From NCBI GenBank assembly GCA_049840395.1, contig JASGLD010000002.1:62001-126000 (forward strand): a stretch of DNA of 64,000 bases, in the 5' to 3' direction. The notes under the pieces are model-generated. The model was given only the letters and a program-made list of their open reading frames with translations, did not search any database and was not told where the DNA came from. A program made the position numbers and the translations under genes. Below are positions 51,271 through 60,733 of this stretch, one piece after another. This stretch comes from CAILZL01 sp049840395 (GTDB lineage Bacteria; Pseudomonadota; Gammaproteobacteria; Steroidobacterales; Steroidobacteraceae). Every line of letters begins with the position of its first letter. Positions within the stretch are counted from its first letter, which is position 1.

Positions 51271-53976
51271 TTACTTAAAAGTTGCCGACAGCACGGCACC
51301 GAAGGTACGCGGCGCATCCAGACTCACCGAAGTCAGGCTGGCGTTTTGAATAGTGGCCTTATTGCCAATATTGCGCACGTAGCCGGTGACACTGAACTTG
51401 CCCGTTGGATCCTGCCAGGTTGTCAACGCATCCCACTTGGTGAACGAACGCTGCACGCCGGGTACCAGAGGAAGGCTGCTGTCATTCAACGACGCATTGA
51501 GTTGCGCCACCGTTGCACCGCCACCACCGCTGGAGTTCCAGTACGAGCTGCGATAAGCCGCAGAAATGCGCGGCGTCAATGTGCTCTCCTTGATGTGGAA
51601 GATGTGCTCGTACGACAGGGTAGAACTCCACTCCGACGATCCGGCCAGGGACAGGTTTGGATACGAACCGTAGGTGTTGTTCCAGGTATCGACCAGACGC
51701 TGCGCCAACGCAGCAGATTGAGCGGTGCTATTGGTTGCGCCACCGGCATAAACGGCTACGCCGAGGATGCCACTGGCGGTGGGCGTCGGCAGCGAAGTTT
51801 CGCCAACCCGGTGCGGCGCAGTCTTGTAATGCGAATCCAGATATTCCATGTTGAAATTCACACGATCATTGGCAGTGGCGAGGAAGCTGAGTTCCAGGTC
51901 CACACCTTTGGAAACCTGATCCGCTACCGTGTTGGTGATATTGCTGCCGGGCGTGATGCACGCGTCGGTGGGAGTGATAACGACACGGAACAAACCCTGT
52001 GGATCGCCGCTGTTAGTGTTATTACAGAGCGGAATCGCAGTACCGCCGGTGACGGTAGCTGTACCGATCGACCCGTCACCCACCAGTTGCGTGACGCCAT
52101 CGTAGCTGGCGGTGCGGTCGCGGAACTCCGTGTCCCAGGCTTCGATGTTCGCCTGCAGACGGTTATCGAAGAAGCGATTCTTCATGCCCACTGTGAATTG
52201 CCGCAACTTGAGTGCATTGGAAGGCGCTCCTGTTGTGACGAGGAAGTTGGGACTTGCCGCCATGCCGCCGACGGAGCCGGGCTGGTAACCGGTCTGGAAG
52301 GTTGCATAGACCATCGATTGCGGCAGCACGTCATATTCAACGCCCACACGATACTGCGTGTTGTTCCACCTGGCATTGAAGTCGTAACGCACGGCGGGAT
52401 TGTCGATGAAGCCGTTGGCATCGCCACGCAAGGCACCATCCGCCGTTGAGGCGCTGCGCTTGTAGTCCGTCTGGTAACGCAAACCGCCTAGTACGCGGAA
52501 GGTATCCAAGACGGAGAACGTGGCATTCGCGTACGCGGATTTGGTTTCCAATATGGCGTGGGTTTGATCCTGCCAGGTGAAGCAATATCTATTACCGCCG
52601 AGAGCGCACTGTGAACCACTTGTACCTACCGTGGCGCCGGCAGCGGGTGGCAGCGTGTAGGTCACACCGGGGAAAATGCGATTGCGGAAGGTGCCCACAT
52701 TGTCGGTGTAGTAATAATAAAGACCGCTCACCCAACTCAATTTGCCGGAATCGGGTTTCGAAGCAATACGTGCTTCAAGTTGGCGAGTGCTTTGTACGCG
52801 ATGCTCAGCCATGGCGCCGTCAGGAATTTCCATGGAAGTGAATTCGGCACGTTGCACGGACGGGGAGATAGTCACGTCGCCAATGCCGGTGTTCCAGTTG
52901 ACGTCTCCTTGATACGAATCGATGACCGTTTCGCGTACGCCTTGTACCGAGTAAGCATTGCGCGGGAAGCCATCGTTCCAGGGATTCTTACGATCGAAGT
53001 ACCAAACGTTATCGTTGACGGCAACATAGGTGGCCGGGCAGCCACGCGCCGAGGCTATTGTGCCGGGTGCGCCGCGGAATACGACCTGGTTGGATGGATT
53101 GGTGCCAAACGCAGGTACCGTTCCTGCGGTGGCGCAGCTACCGGCTGTAGGCATGACGTTACCTTGCCCGGTGTAAGGTTCCCAATGTCCGGAGACCAGC
53201 AACTGTCCGAATTGATTACCGTTACCACCGATCTTGTTGCGCGACGCGGTCAAGATCAGGTCCAGTGTGTCGGAGGCTTTCCAGCGATATTTAAGACGCG
53301 CATTCATCAAGTCCGATTCGCCTGCGCCCGAGCTGATGTAACCATCGCGCTTGTTGCTGGAGTAAGCAACGCGTATGGCCTGGTTATCGCTGAACGGCAG
53401 GTTCAATACACCTTCCATGTTCATCAAATTGTAGTTGCCGAATTCCAGTGTGCCGCTGGACTGAAAATCGAATATGGGTTTGTTGGTCACCAAGCTGACT
53501 GCACCGGCCAGCGCAGAGGCGCCCAAGGTAGTGCCCTGCGAGCCGCGCATCACTTCAACCTGCGATACGTCCAGTGAGCCGCCGCGAACCGTTTCACCGC
53601 GATTCTGATAAACACCGTCGATCAACACGGAGACGGTTGGTGTTTGCGGTGCGCCACCGGAAGGACCATAGCCGCTGCCGCGATCGACACCGCGCATGTA
53701 GAACGCTGCGCCAATCGCGCCGTCTTCCACCGACACGCCGACCACGCCTTGCATGATGTCGTCGATGCGGCGTTTGCCTGATTTCTTCAGCTCTTCTCCA
53801 GAATAAGTTTGTATGGAGATGGAAGTCTTTTGCAGATCGGTTTCGCGCTTGGTCGCGGTGACGACGATTTCTTCCAGCTCAAGTCCTGATGAAACGCTGG
53901 CACTGTCCTGTGCCGACGCGGCAAGGCCACCCAACGCCAAGGTGGCGCCGGATAGGTACGTCAATACTCTATTCAT
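51271..53976 (-). CDS. TonB-dependent receptor, paralogue 2
   Basis: About 901-aa outer-membrane receptor. Signal peptide (YLSGATLALGGLAASA), TonB box LEEIVVTATKRETDLQKTS, plug with GAAFYMRGVDRG, VSVLIDGVYQNRGETVRGGS and VEVMRGSQGTTLG, barrel ending FGAVLSATFK. No STN domain. ATG 53976 is chosen: GGGGAGA is 8 nt upstream and a signal peptide follows; the frame to 54096 adds 40 unlikely residues. It is closely paralogous to receptor 1 and heads the minus-strand locus. Confidence 0.93.
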   Translation of the reverse strand: MNRVLTYLSGATLALGGLAASAQDSASVSSGLELEEIVVTATKRETDLQKTSISIQTYSGEELKKSGKRRIDDIMQGVVGVSVEDGAIGAAFYMRGVDRGSGYGPSGGAPQTPTVSVLIDGVYQNRGETVRGGSLDVSQVEVMRGSQGTTLGASALAGAVSLVTNKPIFDFQSSGTLEFGNYNLMNMEGVLNLPFSDNQAIRVAYSSNKRDGYISSGAGESDLMNARLKYRWKASDTLDLILTASRNKIGGNGNQFGQLLVSGHWEPYTGQGNVMPTAGSCATAGTVPAFGTNPSNQVVFRGAPGTIASARGCPATYVAVNDNVWYFDRKNPWNDGFPRNAYSVQGVRETVIDSYQGDVNWNTGIGDVTISPSVQRAEFTSMEIPDGAMAEHRVQSTRQLEARIASKPDSGKLSWVSGLYYYYTDNVGTFRNRIFPGVTYTLPPAAGATVGTSGSQCALGGNRYCFTWQDQTHAILETKSAYANATFSVLDTFRVLGGLRYQTDYKRSASTADGALRGDANGFIDNPAVRYDFNARWNNTQYRVGVEYDVLPQSMVYATFQTGYQPGSVGGMAASPNFLVTTGAPSNALKLRQFTVGMKNRFFDNRLQANIEAWDTEFRDRTASYDGVTQLVGDGSIGTATVTGGTAIPLCNNTNSGDPQGLFRVVITPTDACITPGSNITNTVADQVSKGVDLELSFLATANDRVNFNMEYLDSHYKTAPHRVGETSLPTPTASGILGVAVYAGGATNSTAQSAALAQRLVDTWNNTYGSYPNLSLAGSSEWSSTLSYEHIFHIKESTLTPRISAAYRSSYWNSSGGGGATVAQLNASLNDSSLPLVPGVQRSFTKWDALTTWQDPTGKFSVTGYVRNIGNKATIQNASLTSVSLDAPRTFGAVLSATFK

Positions 53977-54422
53977 CGAATCGGTCTCCCCTACATGTTG
54001 TGAAAAACACACCCAAAGATGAAACAAGCGCCTGCTGGCGCTACGTAACAACATCGTCCGCGCATCTCCATGCGGTGGTTGCAGCTGCGTGCGCACCGGA
54101 TTTATTAGAGTTACGTGACGCTGAAATTTTTTATTGATGAGAGCGAAACAATTCAGAGCTCAGGTCTGAATGTGTTGCTCGCAATGAATATTAGGTTTGT
54201 GTTTAAACAACACGCAATGAGTTACACCAATGTGATGTTGTAGTTGGCGACTATTTAGAGTTGAGTAATTGAGCATTTCAATGAATGGCAACTCGCACTG
54301 ATTCATGTTTTGTATCGCCAAGAGAAACGCCGGGAATGGATTTCGATGATTCGAGAAAATAATCTGAGATACCGATGCGCGAAAATGCATTGATACTTTA
54401 TGTGTTTAGCGGCGGGAAATTT
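53977..54422. other. 446-bp intergenic region between LytTR regulator and TonB receptor 2
   Basis: AT-rich, no supported gene. It contains an 8-bp palindrome GTTTAAAC (54201-54208) inside a larger TGTGTTTAAACAACA block, and a likely promoter for the receptor; no boxes are assigned. It is the natural place for regulator binding. Confidence 0.4.
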
Positions 54423-55262
54423 CTAATGACTGTGAGTGGGGTTGATCAAGCCCATCCACTGTTCCAGTTCTTTTATCTTGGTGCGCGCTACGGCCAGCTG
54501 CACACCATTGGTCAGTCTTAGGTGGTAGTCGCTGCCGGATTGTCGACTCAGCATCTCAATCCTACCGAGTTGAACGATGCTGGAGCGATGGATGCGCATG
54601 AAACAGGCTGGGTCCAATCCCTGCTCCAAAGTCTTCATGCGTACCCGTAAAGGATAGGATTTATCACCCACATGCAGCTCTGCATAAACCCCGCTGGAGA
54701 CAATGTAGTCTATTTGCGTAACCGGGATGGTTCGCAACTGACCGCGCAATTCAACCGCAATGCGTTTGATATATCTGCTTTCGCAGTCCGAGGCGCGGTC
54801 TCTGTCCGAGACGCTATGTGAATTGAATGTGCGTGAAGACAGGTCCCTGCGAATTCCAGGCTGTGTCAATGATCGGGCTTCGACAGCTTGTTGGGCGCGT
54901 TGCACGGCAACGGCCAGACGATTTACCGTCAAGGGTTTGAGCAGGTAGTCAACGGCGCCCACTTCAAAAGCCTGTAAGGCATGTCGGTCGTCATGGGTGA
55001 CAAAGATGGTTGCCGGCATTTTGTCCAGGCCGATTTCGTCGATGACATCCATGCCGGCCAATGCCGGTGCCTGGGTTTCGATAAATACGATATCGGGTCG
55101 ATGTTGGCGAATCGCTTGCGCTGCGGCCGGTCCGCTATTGGCCAAGTCGATCAGGGCGATGGCCGGCATGTTTGCCAGCAGTTTCTGCAGCAGATCCCTT
55201 GCTGATGGTTCGCTGTCGACAATCAACACCCGCAATGACATGGGCTCAATGTCTGTAATCAT
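54423..55262 (-). CDS. LytTR response regulator without canonical phosphoacceptor
   Basis: About 279-aa regulator. The receiver domain (residues ~8-115) has a changed acidic pocket: VDSEPS in place of VDDEP, and IVFIETQAPALAGMD where Glu62 replaces the phosphoacceptor Asp; the conserved Lys109 (YLLKPL) is kept. The C-terminal LytTR DNA-binding domain follows (IAVELRGQLRTIPVTQIDYI, RVRMKTLEQGLDPACFMRIH, RLTNGVQLAVAR). No histidine kinase is nearby. ATG 55262 is taken as start; GTG 55277 and ATG 55241 are alternatives. It lies upstream of TonB receptor 2, so it may control that locus. Confidence 0.85.
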   Translation of the reverse strand: MITDIEPMSLRVLIVDSEPSARDLLQKLLANMPAIALIDLANSGPAAAQAIRQHRPDIVFIETQAPALAGMDVIDEIGLDKMPATIFVTHDDRHALQAFEVGAVDYLLKPLTVNRLAVAVQRAQQAVEARSLTQPGIRRDLSSRTFNSHSVSDRDRASDCESRYIKRIAVELRGQLRTIPVTQIDYIVSSGVYAELHVGDKSYPLRVRMKTLEQGLDPACFMRIHRSSIVQLGRIEMLSRQSGSDYHLRLTNGVQLAVARTKIKELEQWMGLINPTHSH

Positions 55263-55744
55263 TCTCAGTCGTTTCACTTCTTATTAAAGAGAAGAGTCGT
55301 ACGGAACGCGGTTCCGCCATCTTCGTTCTGTATTAATTTTTAGTATCGCCTGATGGGTCGGGTGAGCGGGGCGGTCGTCACCATGGCAGGCAGTGCTTTG
55401 CACGCCATGTGCATAAACAAGCGGTGAGGTGCTGATGGGGATTTTATTTTGCCGGCAGCTTCACAGAGCATTTCATGCTTAGGTTTGAGCAGTCTATGTA
55501 CTTTCGTTGAATCTCAAGATGGCTCACCGCTTAGGGTGATGTGAGGGGGAGGGCATGCTGCAGCGTGTCCTGCAATCGTTGGACAGATGCTGAGAGAATA
55601 ATAATGCTCGACGCCACGGCAATGCAGCGGCATAGGTCGTTGAAGGAAGCCAGTCACTCGAACATAGCCGCGATTGTGGAGCGCGCAAAAGAGTTGTCTG
55701 CACCGGAACAGACCCGGGATTGATTACTGTGGCTGGCGGATGCC
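55263..55744. other. ~480-bp divergent intergenic region
   Basis: Between the LytTR gene (minus) and the HxlR gene (plus). A palindrome CGGAAC-GCG-GTTCCG (55302-55316) lies ~40 bp before the LytTR start and may be an operator. A 39-codon ORF from ATG 55604 is open but weakly supported. Nothing else was found. Confidence 0.4.
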
Positions 55745-56122
55745 TTGAATCCATCCCGGCACGACACGCCCACCCGCGAGATATTCATCAGACTGGGCGA
55801 CCGCTGGAGCAGTCTGTTGATTTTGTTGCTCAGCACCGGCGACCTGCGCAACGCAACGCTGAAACGTTTGGCAGGTGCCATGAGTCATCGCAAGCAAATT
55901 TCGCAACGAATGCTGATTCTTCGCCTGCGCTCCCTGGAGCGAGATGGGCTGGTGACCTGCGTGCATTTGAATACGCGTCCACCGGGCACGCAGTATTCAC
56001 TCACCGAAATGGGTCGGGACTTTGCACGACAGATCGACAGCATGTTGCGGTGGGTGGCCGAGCATGGCAATGCTATTGAGAGCTGCCAGCGACACTTCGA
56101 TGCCAAGCGCAAGCGGCGCTAG
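55745..56122 (+). CDS. HxlR-family winged-helix regulator
   Basis: 125-aa DNA-binding protein with the MarR/HxlR-type core: FIRLGDRWSSLLILLLSTGD, MSHRKQISQRMLILRLRSLE, DGLVTCVHLNTRPPGTQYSL and TEMGRDFARQI. The typical HxlR cysteine near the N-terminus is absent. The only start codon in the frame is TTG 55745, with weak GGCGG upstream; the frame closes at 55723. It is upstream of the ECF sigma gene and in the same direction, so it may influence the locus. Confidence 0.8.
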   Translation: MNPSRHDTPTREIFIRLGDRWSSLLILLLSTGDLRNATLKRLAGAMSHRKQISQRMLILRLRSLERDGLVTCVHLNTRPPGTQYSLTEMGRDFARQIDSMLRWVAEHGNAIESCQRHFDAKRKRR

Positions 56123-56303
56123 TGGGGTTGCTTAATGTCGAGCATTGCCAACCGTATCGCGCTGTGAACGCCTTGCAGCAGGCGCATTGCGCCACTTATG
56201 CTAGTTCGTCGCGAATTAATTCAAGAGAACAAAGCGTGTATCCACCGGGGGAAACTGTTTCACGAATCGCCAGCGATCTATCGGCTGGCAGAGCCTGCCG
56301 CTA

Positions 56304-56885
56304 ATGCAACAGCGGGCGGCATGGCTGTCGCGCAATGTACTGCCTATCGAGCCGGTGCTGCGTTCATGGCTGCAGCGGCGCAGGGTGCCGGGATTGGAGA
56401 CCGACGATGTGGTCCAGGAAGTGTATGGAATCCTGGCCGGTCTGCCGAGTGTGGATGCCATCCGCGATGTAAAGGCCTATGTATTCTCAGTAGCGCGTTC
56501 GGTGCTCTACCGCCATTTGCGGCGTGCAAAAATTATTTCCATCGTGTCACTGGCGGAACTTGACGAGTCAAGCATCCCAGATGAAGGGCCCGAGCCTGAA
56601 TCGCGGGTTGCCAGTCACCAGGAGTTACGGCGGGTGATCGAACAGATTGCTCGATTGCCGGCAAAATGCCGTGAAGTCTTCGTGATGCGCAAGGTGGAGG
56701 GGCTGTCGCAGGCAGAGATTGCGGCGCGCATGGGCATCGCAGAAAGCACGGTTGAAAAGCACATCGGCAAGGGCATACACACTATCATGCAGTTTGTCGC
56801 ACGCGGTCTGGAACCCGATCGCGGTGATGCCCCCAACACACAACAGATAGCGAATGACCGACAAAAAGGACAATCCGATCGATGA
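56304..56885 (+). CDS. ECF RNA polymerase sigma factor (FecI-like)
   Basis: 193-aa extracytoplasmic-function sigma factor. Region 2: PGLETDDVVQEVYGILAGLP and DVKAYVFSVARSVLYRHLRR. Region 4: LPAKCREVFVMRKVEGLSQA and IAARMGIAESTVEKHIGKGI. Its partner is the FecR-type protein whose start overlaps its end by 32 bp. Together with the STN-domain receptor it forms a cell-surface signalling set, expected to switch on the plus-strand TonB locus when the substrate binds. ATG 56304 lacks a good ribosome-binding site. Confidence 0.92.
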   Translation: MQQRAAWLSRNVLPIEPVLRSWLQRRRVPGLETDDVVQEVYGILAGLPSVDAIRDVKAYVFSVARSVLYRHLRRAKIISIVSLAELDESSIPDEGPEPESRVASHQELRRVIEQIARLPAKCREVFVMRKVEGLSQAEIAARMGIAESTVEKHIGKGIHTIMQFVARGLEPDRGDAPNTQQIANDRQKGQSDR

Positions 56886-57807
56886 AGTCGCGGCCAGATG
56901 GGCGGCGCGATGCGATCGCGCGCCGCTCTCGGCGCAGGAACGGCAGGAGTTGGAAGATTGGTTGTCGCGCGACATACGTCATCGCGGCGCTTTCGCCCGC
57001 ACCCAGGCATTGATGCATAGCCTGGATCAAGCGCAGGCCGTGACACCCGCGCATATCGCCGCGTTAGCCGGCGATGAAGTGGACCGATCTTTCTCAATCA
57101 ATCGTCGCAGATTTTTGTGGGCAACGGCAGCCAGTGGCGCAGTCATCGGTATAGGCGCCTGGGGGTTGCTGGCCGGCGATAAGGTCTATGCCACTGCCTT
57201 GGGCGAAGTTCGACGCATTCCCTTGAGCGATGGCACGGTGGTGACTCTAAACACGCTTAGCGAATTGCGAGTTGGGTATTCAAGCCGATTCAGGATGCTA
57301 CAGCTGAGGGATGGCGAAGCTTTTTTTGAAATCGCGCCCACCGATGCGCGCGAGTGTGTGTTGCAGGTGGATGGGGTATCGCTGCGTTCCACTGGGGCGA
57401 AGCTTGCTGTGTATCGCAGTTCGCGACAGACCGAAGTGCTGGTGCGCAGCGGTCAAGTGCATTTGTCGACGTCGGGCGGCGCTATGCTTGAACTACCGGC
57501 CAATACCGCCGGCTATGTCATTGATGGAGTGGCGACCTCGGCTGCGCTATCCAACGAAGAGATCGATCGCAGGCTGGCCTGGCGCTATGGAAACATCGTG
57601 TTCGAATCGCAGACCTTGCTGCAGGCTGTCGAAGAATACAAACGCTATAGCACCCAGCCCATCATCATCGACGATGCACGCATTGCCGACCGTCGCATTG
57701 TCGGCTTGTTCGCCGCCAACGATCCGGCTGGATTCGCGCAGGCCATCGGTGATGCTCTGCAGCTGACTGTCACCACGGCAGAAGACGGCATCCATATTTC
57801 ACAATAG
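56854..57807 (+). CDS. FecR-family anti-sigma factor
   Basis: 317-aa inner-membrane regulator. The cytoplasmic N-terminal ~70 residues (AARWAARCDRAPLSAQERQE, DUF4880-type) bind the sigma factor; one membrane helix at ~88-107 is preceded by NRRRFLWATAASG, a twin-arginine-like motif as known for this family's export. The FecR domain follows (GEVRRIPLSDGTVVTLNTLS, LQLRDGEAFFEIA) and a C-terminal STN-like segment (YSTQPIIIDDARIADRRIVG). It relays the signal from the receptor STN domain. Confidence 0.92.
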   Translation: MTDKKDNPIDEVAARWAARCDRAPLSAQERQELEDWLSRDIRHRGAFARTQALMHSLDQAQAVTPAHIAALAGDEVDRSFSINRRRFLWATAASGAVIGIGAWGLLAGDKVYATALGEVRRIPLSDGTVVTLNTLSELRVGYSSRFRMLQLRDGEAFFEIAPTDARECVLQVDGVSLRSTGAKLAVYRSSRQTEVLVRSGQVHLSTSGGAMLELPANTAGYVIDGVATSAALSNEEIDRRLAWRYGNIVFESQTLLQAVEEYKRYSTQPIIIDDARIADRRIVGLFAANDPAGFAQAIGDALQLTVTTAEDGIHISQ

Positions 57808-57907
57808 CTGACAAATTGTTTTGTCGGTTCACTGGTGGAAGTGCGCCCATCGCGGCTCTTATGTTGGGAGAGTCACTAGAGCACAAATAAGCACCGGGGG
57901 CGATTCG

Positions 57908-58318
57908 ATGAAGTCAGCGCGGCATTACAGCATCAATACTCTGATGCTGGGTTTGACACTGTGGACACCGATTACCGCATTGGCGGCTGACAAGCATTTT
58001 CTGGATATTCCAAGTCAACCCGTGTCGACGGCGCTGACCGAGCTGGCGCGCCAGACCAACACCCAGATCGTTGCGCCGGCGGACAACCTGCAAGGCCGCG
58101 TCACTGCCGCCATCAAGGGTGAGTACGACACGACGGTGGCTTTACGACAGTTGATTGCCGGCACCGCGCTTGAAGTGGCATCGGCAAACGACAGCGTGAT
58201 CGTCTTGCGCAATGCTGCTGCGGTGGTGGCCGCTAAGCCTGGTTCGCCAAACTCTGTGCCGCAGCCCAGCGCTTCACCCACTTTGGTGGATCCCCGCCGG
58301 CTTCCAGCGGCGCATTAG
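57908..58318 (+). CDS. STN signalling domain, 5' part of a frameshifted TonB receptor
   Basis: 136-aa fragment: signal peptide (INTLMLGLTLWTPITALA), then an STN domain (FLDIPSQPVSTALTELARQT, NLQGRVTAAIKGEYDTTVAL, AGTALEVASANDSVIVLRN) and a Pro/Ser linker, ending at TAG 58316. The receptor body continues in a different frame from 58321. Reading back from the plug domain in its own frame gives GGSPPASSGALELEEVIVTA, a typical linker and TonB box, so one nucleotide is probably missing near TTTGGTGG (58282-58289). GGGGG 8 nt before ATG 57908 supports the start. Confidence 0.8.
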   Translation: MKSARHYSINTLMLGLTLWTPITALAADKHFLDIPSQPVSTALTELARQTNTQIVAPADNLQGRVTAAIKGEYDTTVALRQLIAGTALEVASANDSVIVLRNAAAVVAAKPGSPNSVPQPSASPTLVDPRRLPAAH

Positions 58319-58320
58319 AG

Positions 58321-60714
58321 TTGGAAGAGGTCATCGTCACTGCGCAGAAGCGCGAAGAAAATCTGCAACGCGCCGCATTGTCAGTGGCGGCATTGAATGG
58401 CGATGAACTGCGTAATGCAGGCAAAACCAATCTGGTGCAGATGCTGCGTGGTGTGGCCGGCGTTGAGACCGGCAATGGCGGCTACTTCTTCATACGCGGC
58501 GTGGGGAATGGCCCGCAGTTCGGCCAGGATGCCTCGGTCACGCTGACCACCAACGGCGTATTCATGCAGCGCGGCCAGACACCGCGCGATACGTTCTATG
58601 ACGTTGCGCGTGTTGAAGTGGCGCGTGGACCGCAAACCACCTTGACCGGTCGCACCTCCGAAGGTGGCGCGGTCAGTGTGATTACCAATGAACCCGGTTT
58701 GGACAAGTTGGAACTCAAGGGCACGGTGGAGGGCGGCAACTACAATTTGTTCGCCACTCAGGGCGTCATCAATGTACCTCTGAACGAGATGTTTGCGCTA
58801 CGCATTGCCACCACCACCGTAAGGCGCGATGGCTATTTCACGGCCGACGGCGGCGATGTGGATTCCGAGTCGGGTCGTGTTCGTCTGTTGTTCAAGCCGA
58901 ATGAAGATTTCAAAGTTGTATTATCCGGCGATTACTCCACCTCATCGACCACCGGCACAGGCACCGGCAATAGCGGCATCATCAGTTTCACTGCGCCGTT
59001 TACTACGGCCAATGGCTATTACTGGAATCCCACGCCGCCGCTGACCTACAACACTTTCAAAATCGCCAATGTCTATGCCGATGTGAGTTGGAATACTCAG
59101 TTTGCGAATTTCTACTTCCAGCCTACCTATCAGCATGCCGACGTGTTGAACAATGGTTTCACCACCAACTACGTGACCTATACGACCCAACGGAATCTGG
59201 GTTTCTCCGATATGCAGGCGCTGGCGCGCGCCACCAACAATGTGCGCAGCTCTTCGCCGCAACGGCAACGCAGCTATGAATTCCGGGTCTCAAATCCTGA
59301 CGATGCCGATATCAAGTGGCTGGTGGGCGCTTACTACTACTGGCAGAGCCAGGTGCTGGCCACGCAGAACGCCAATGGCTCATTGACTACCACGTCACCC
59401 GCCACCGCAGTGGCCGTCTGGCCGGCTGCACCGTATCCGCAAATCTACCCGCAGAGCACGCGCCGTATTTCTGAGGATAAGGATGTTTATGCGCAGGCAA
59501 CCCTGCCTCTGACTGCAACCTGGCGTGTCACGGGTGGTGTGCGTTATTCGCAGGATTCCAAACAGCGCGCCTTCTCGCCCGGCAATTATCTACTGCCCGA
59601 TGGCACGACCATCAATTCCAACTACCGCTTTCCGATCAACGACAATCTAAGCGGTCAGGCGTCGAGCTCGTCCTTCGTGTACTACAACATCGAAGCCTTG
59701 AATGCCGAATACAAGCGCACCAACTGGCTGGCCAAGCTTGAACACGATCTGACCGATAGTTCTTTGCTATATGCCATGGTGTCCACGGGTTGGAAGACCG
59801 GCAGCTTCTTGAATGTGCCATCACCCGATGCCATTTGCGGCACGACGCCGACCATTGGCGGCGCGGGCTCGGTGGGATGCGCTGGCGCCAGTCCTTATCT
59901 TACGCCCGGGTTCAAAGCTGCGTATGACCCGGAGTTCCTGACTTCGTACGAAGTCGGCAGCAAGAACACCTTGCTGGACGATCACCTGCGTCTCAATGCC
60001 TCGTTGTACTACTACAACTACCGTAACTATCAGTTCAACTACAGCGTCAACTTCTTCAATCCCGCCACCGGTGTAGACCCGGACTTCCTGCCAGTAGCTT
60101 CATATACGGGCAATGCCGGCACCGTCAGAAATTACGGCGGCGAGTTGGAGTCTTCTTATCTGTTAAGCGATAACGATAAGTTGGATCTCAACATTTCATA
60201 CATGCATGCACGTTTCGGCGCAGTGCCGGTTTCGGAACAGGCTGCGCCCGGCGTAAAAACCTGGGCAGCGTCATTGCGTGGTCTGTCGCTACCGCATTCG
60301 CCTACCTGGCAGATCATGCCCAAGTATGCGCATAGCTTTATCTTCGGCAGTGGCGCCAGCCTGGTGGCATCCGCCGATGCTCAGTTCTCCACCAAGCAGA
60401 TCATCAATACGCCTGCATCCTGTCAGCAGATCCCTGGTTTTTATCCGGCTGGCAGCTGCACAGCTGCTGCGCTCACCGTGCCCGACTATGCCCGCAGCTA
60501 TTGGGAACAGAAATCCTTTGCGAAATTCAATCTATCGTTTGCCTATAACGGCGCAAGCAACAATTGGACCCTGACTGCCTACATCAACAACCTGACCGAC
60601 AAAACCACGTTTACCGATCTGTTTGCACCTAATGCCTTCACCGGCACGGGACAGACAACCTTCGCACCGGATGAACCAAGGGCGTATGGTGTGATTTTGT
60701 CGGCAAAGTTGTGA
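58321..60714 (+). CDS. TonB-dependent receptor 3, plug and barrel (frameshifted from its STN domain)
   Basis: 797-residue open frame with the TonB box LEEVIVTAQKREENLQ, plug (GGYFFIRGVGNGPQFGQDA, VTLTTNGVFMQRGQTPRD, VEVARGPQTTLTG) and complete barrel ending YGVILSAKL. It begins at TTG 58321, two bases after the STN-frame stop, but has no ribosome-binding site and no signal peptide of its own, so it cannot be exported unless it is joined to the STN part. With sigma and FecR genes upstream it is the FecA-type signalling receptor of the plus-strand locus. The barrel has no stops, so the lesion is recent, an assembly error, or bypassed. Confidence 0.85.
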   Translation: MEEVIVTAQKREENLQRAALSVAALNGDELRNAGKTNLVQMLRGVAGVETGNGGYFFIRGVGNGPQFGQDASVTLTTNGVFMQRGQTPRDTFYDVARVEVARGPQTTLTGRTSEGGAVSVITNEPGLDKLELKGTVEGGNYNLFATQGVINVPLNEMFALRIATTTVRRDGYFTADGGDVDSESGRVRLLFKPNEDFKVVLSGDYSTSSTTGTGTGNSGIISFTAPFTTANGYYWNPTPPLTYNTFKIANVYADVSWNTQFANFYFQPTYQHADVLNNGFTTNYVTYTTQRNLGFSDMQALARATNNVRSSSPQRQRSYEFRVSNPDDADIKWLVGAYYYWQSQVLATQNANGSLTTTSPATAVAVWPAAPYPQIYPQSTRRISEDKDVYAQATLPLTATWRVTGGVRYSQDSKQRAFSPGNYLLPDGTTINSNYRFPINDNLSGQASSSSFVYYNIEALNAEYKRTNWLAKLEHDLTDSSLLYAMVSTGWKTGSFLNVPSPDAICGTTPTIGGAGSVGCAGASPYLTPGFKAAYDPEFLTSYEVGSKNTLLDDHLRLNASLYYYNYRNYQFNYSVNFFNPATGVDPDFLPVASYTGNAGTVRNYGGELESSYLLSDNDKLDLNISYMHARFGAVPVSEQAAPGVKTWAASLRGLSLPHSPTWQIMPKYAHSFIFGSGASLVASADAQFSTKQIINTPASCQQIPGFYPAGSCTAAALTVPDYARSYWEQKSFAKFNLSFAYNGASNNWTLTAYINNLTDKTTFTDLFAPNAFTGTGQTTFAPDEPRAYGVILSAKL

Positions 60715-60733
60715 GCCAAGAACGAGGCCTGTC

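Noticed and set aside
55604..55723. 39-codon plus-strand ORF from ATG 55604
   Set aside because: Weak ribosome-binding site and no recognisable sequence; ends just before the HxlR gene. It could be a leader peptide but evidence is too thin.
56122..56563. Small plus-strand frames before and over the sigma gene start
   Set aside because: They overlap the well-supported ECF sigma gene in another frame and have no start signals.
58282..58320. Programmed -1 frameshift joining STN and receptor
   Set aside because: No X-XXY-YYZ slippery heptamer or downstream structure is visible in the linker, so a mutation or sequence error is more likely.
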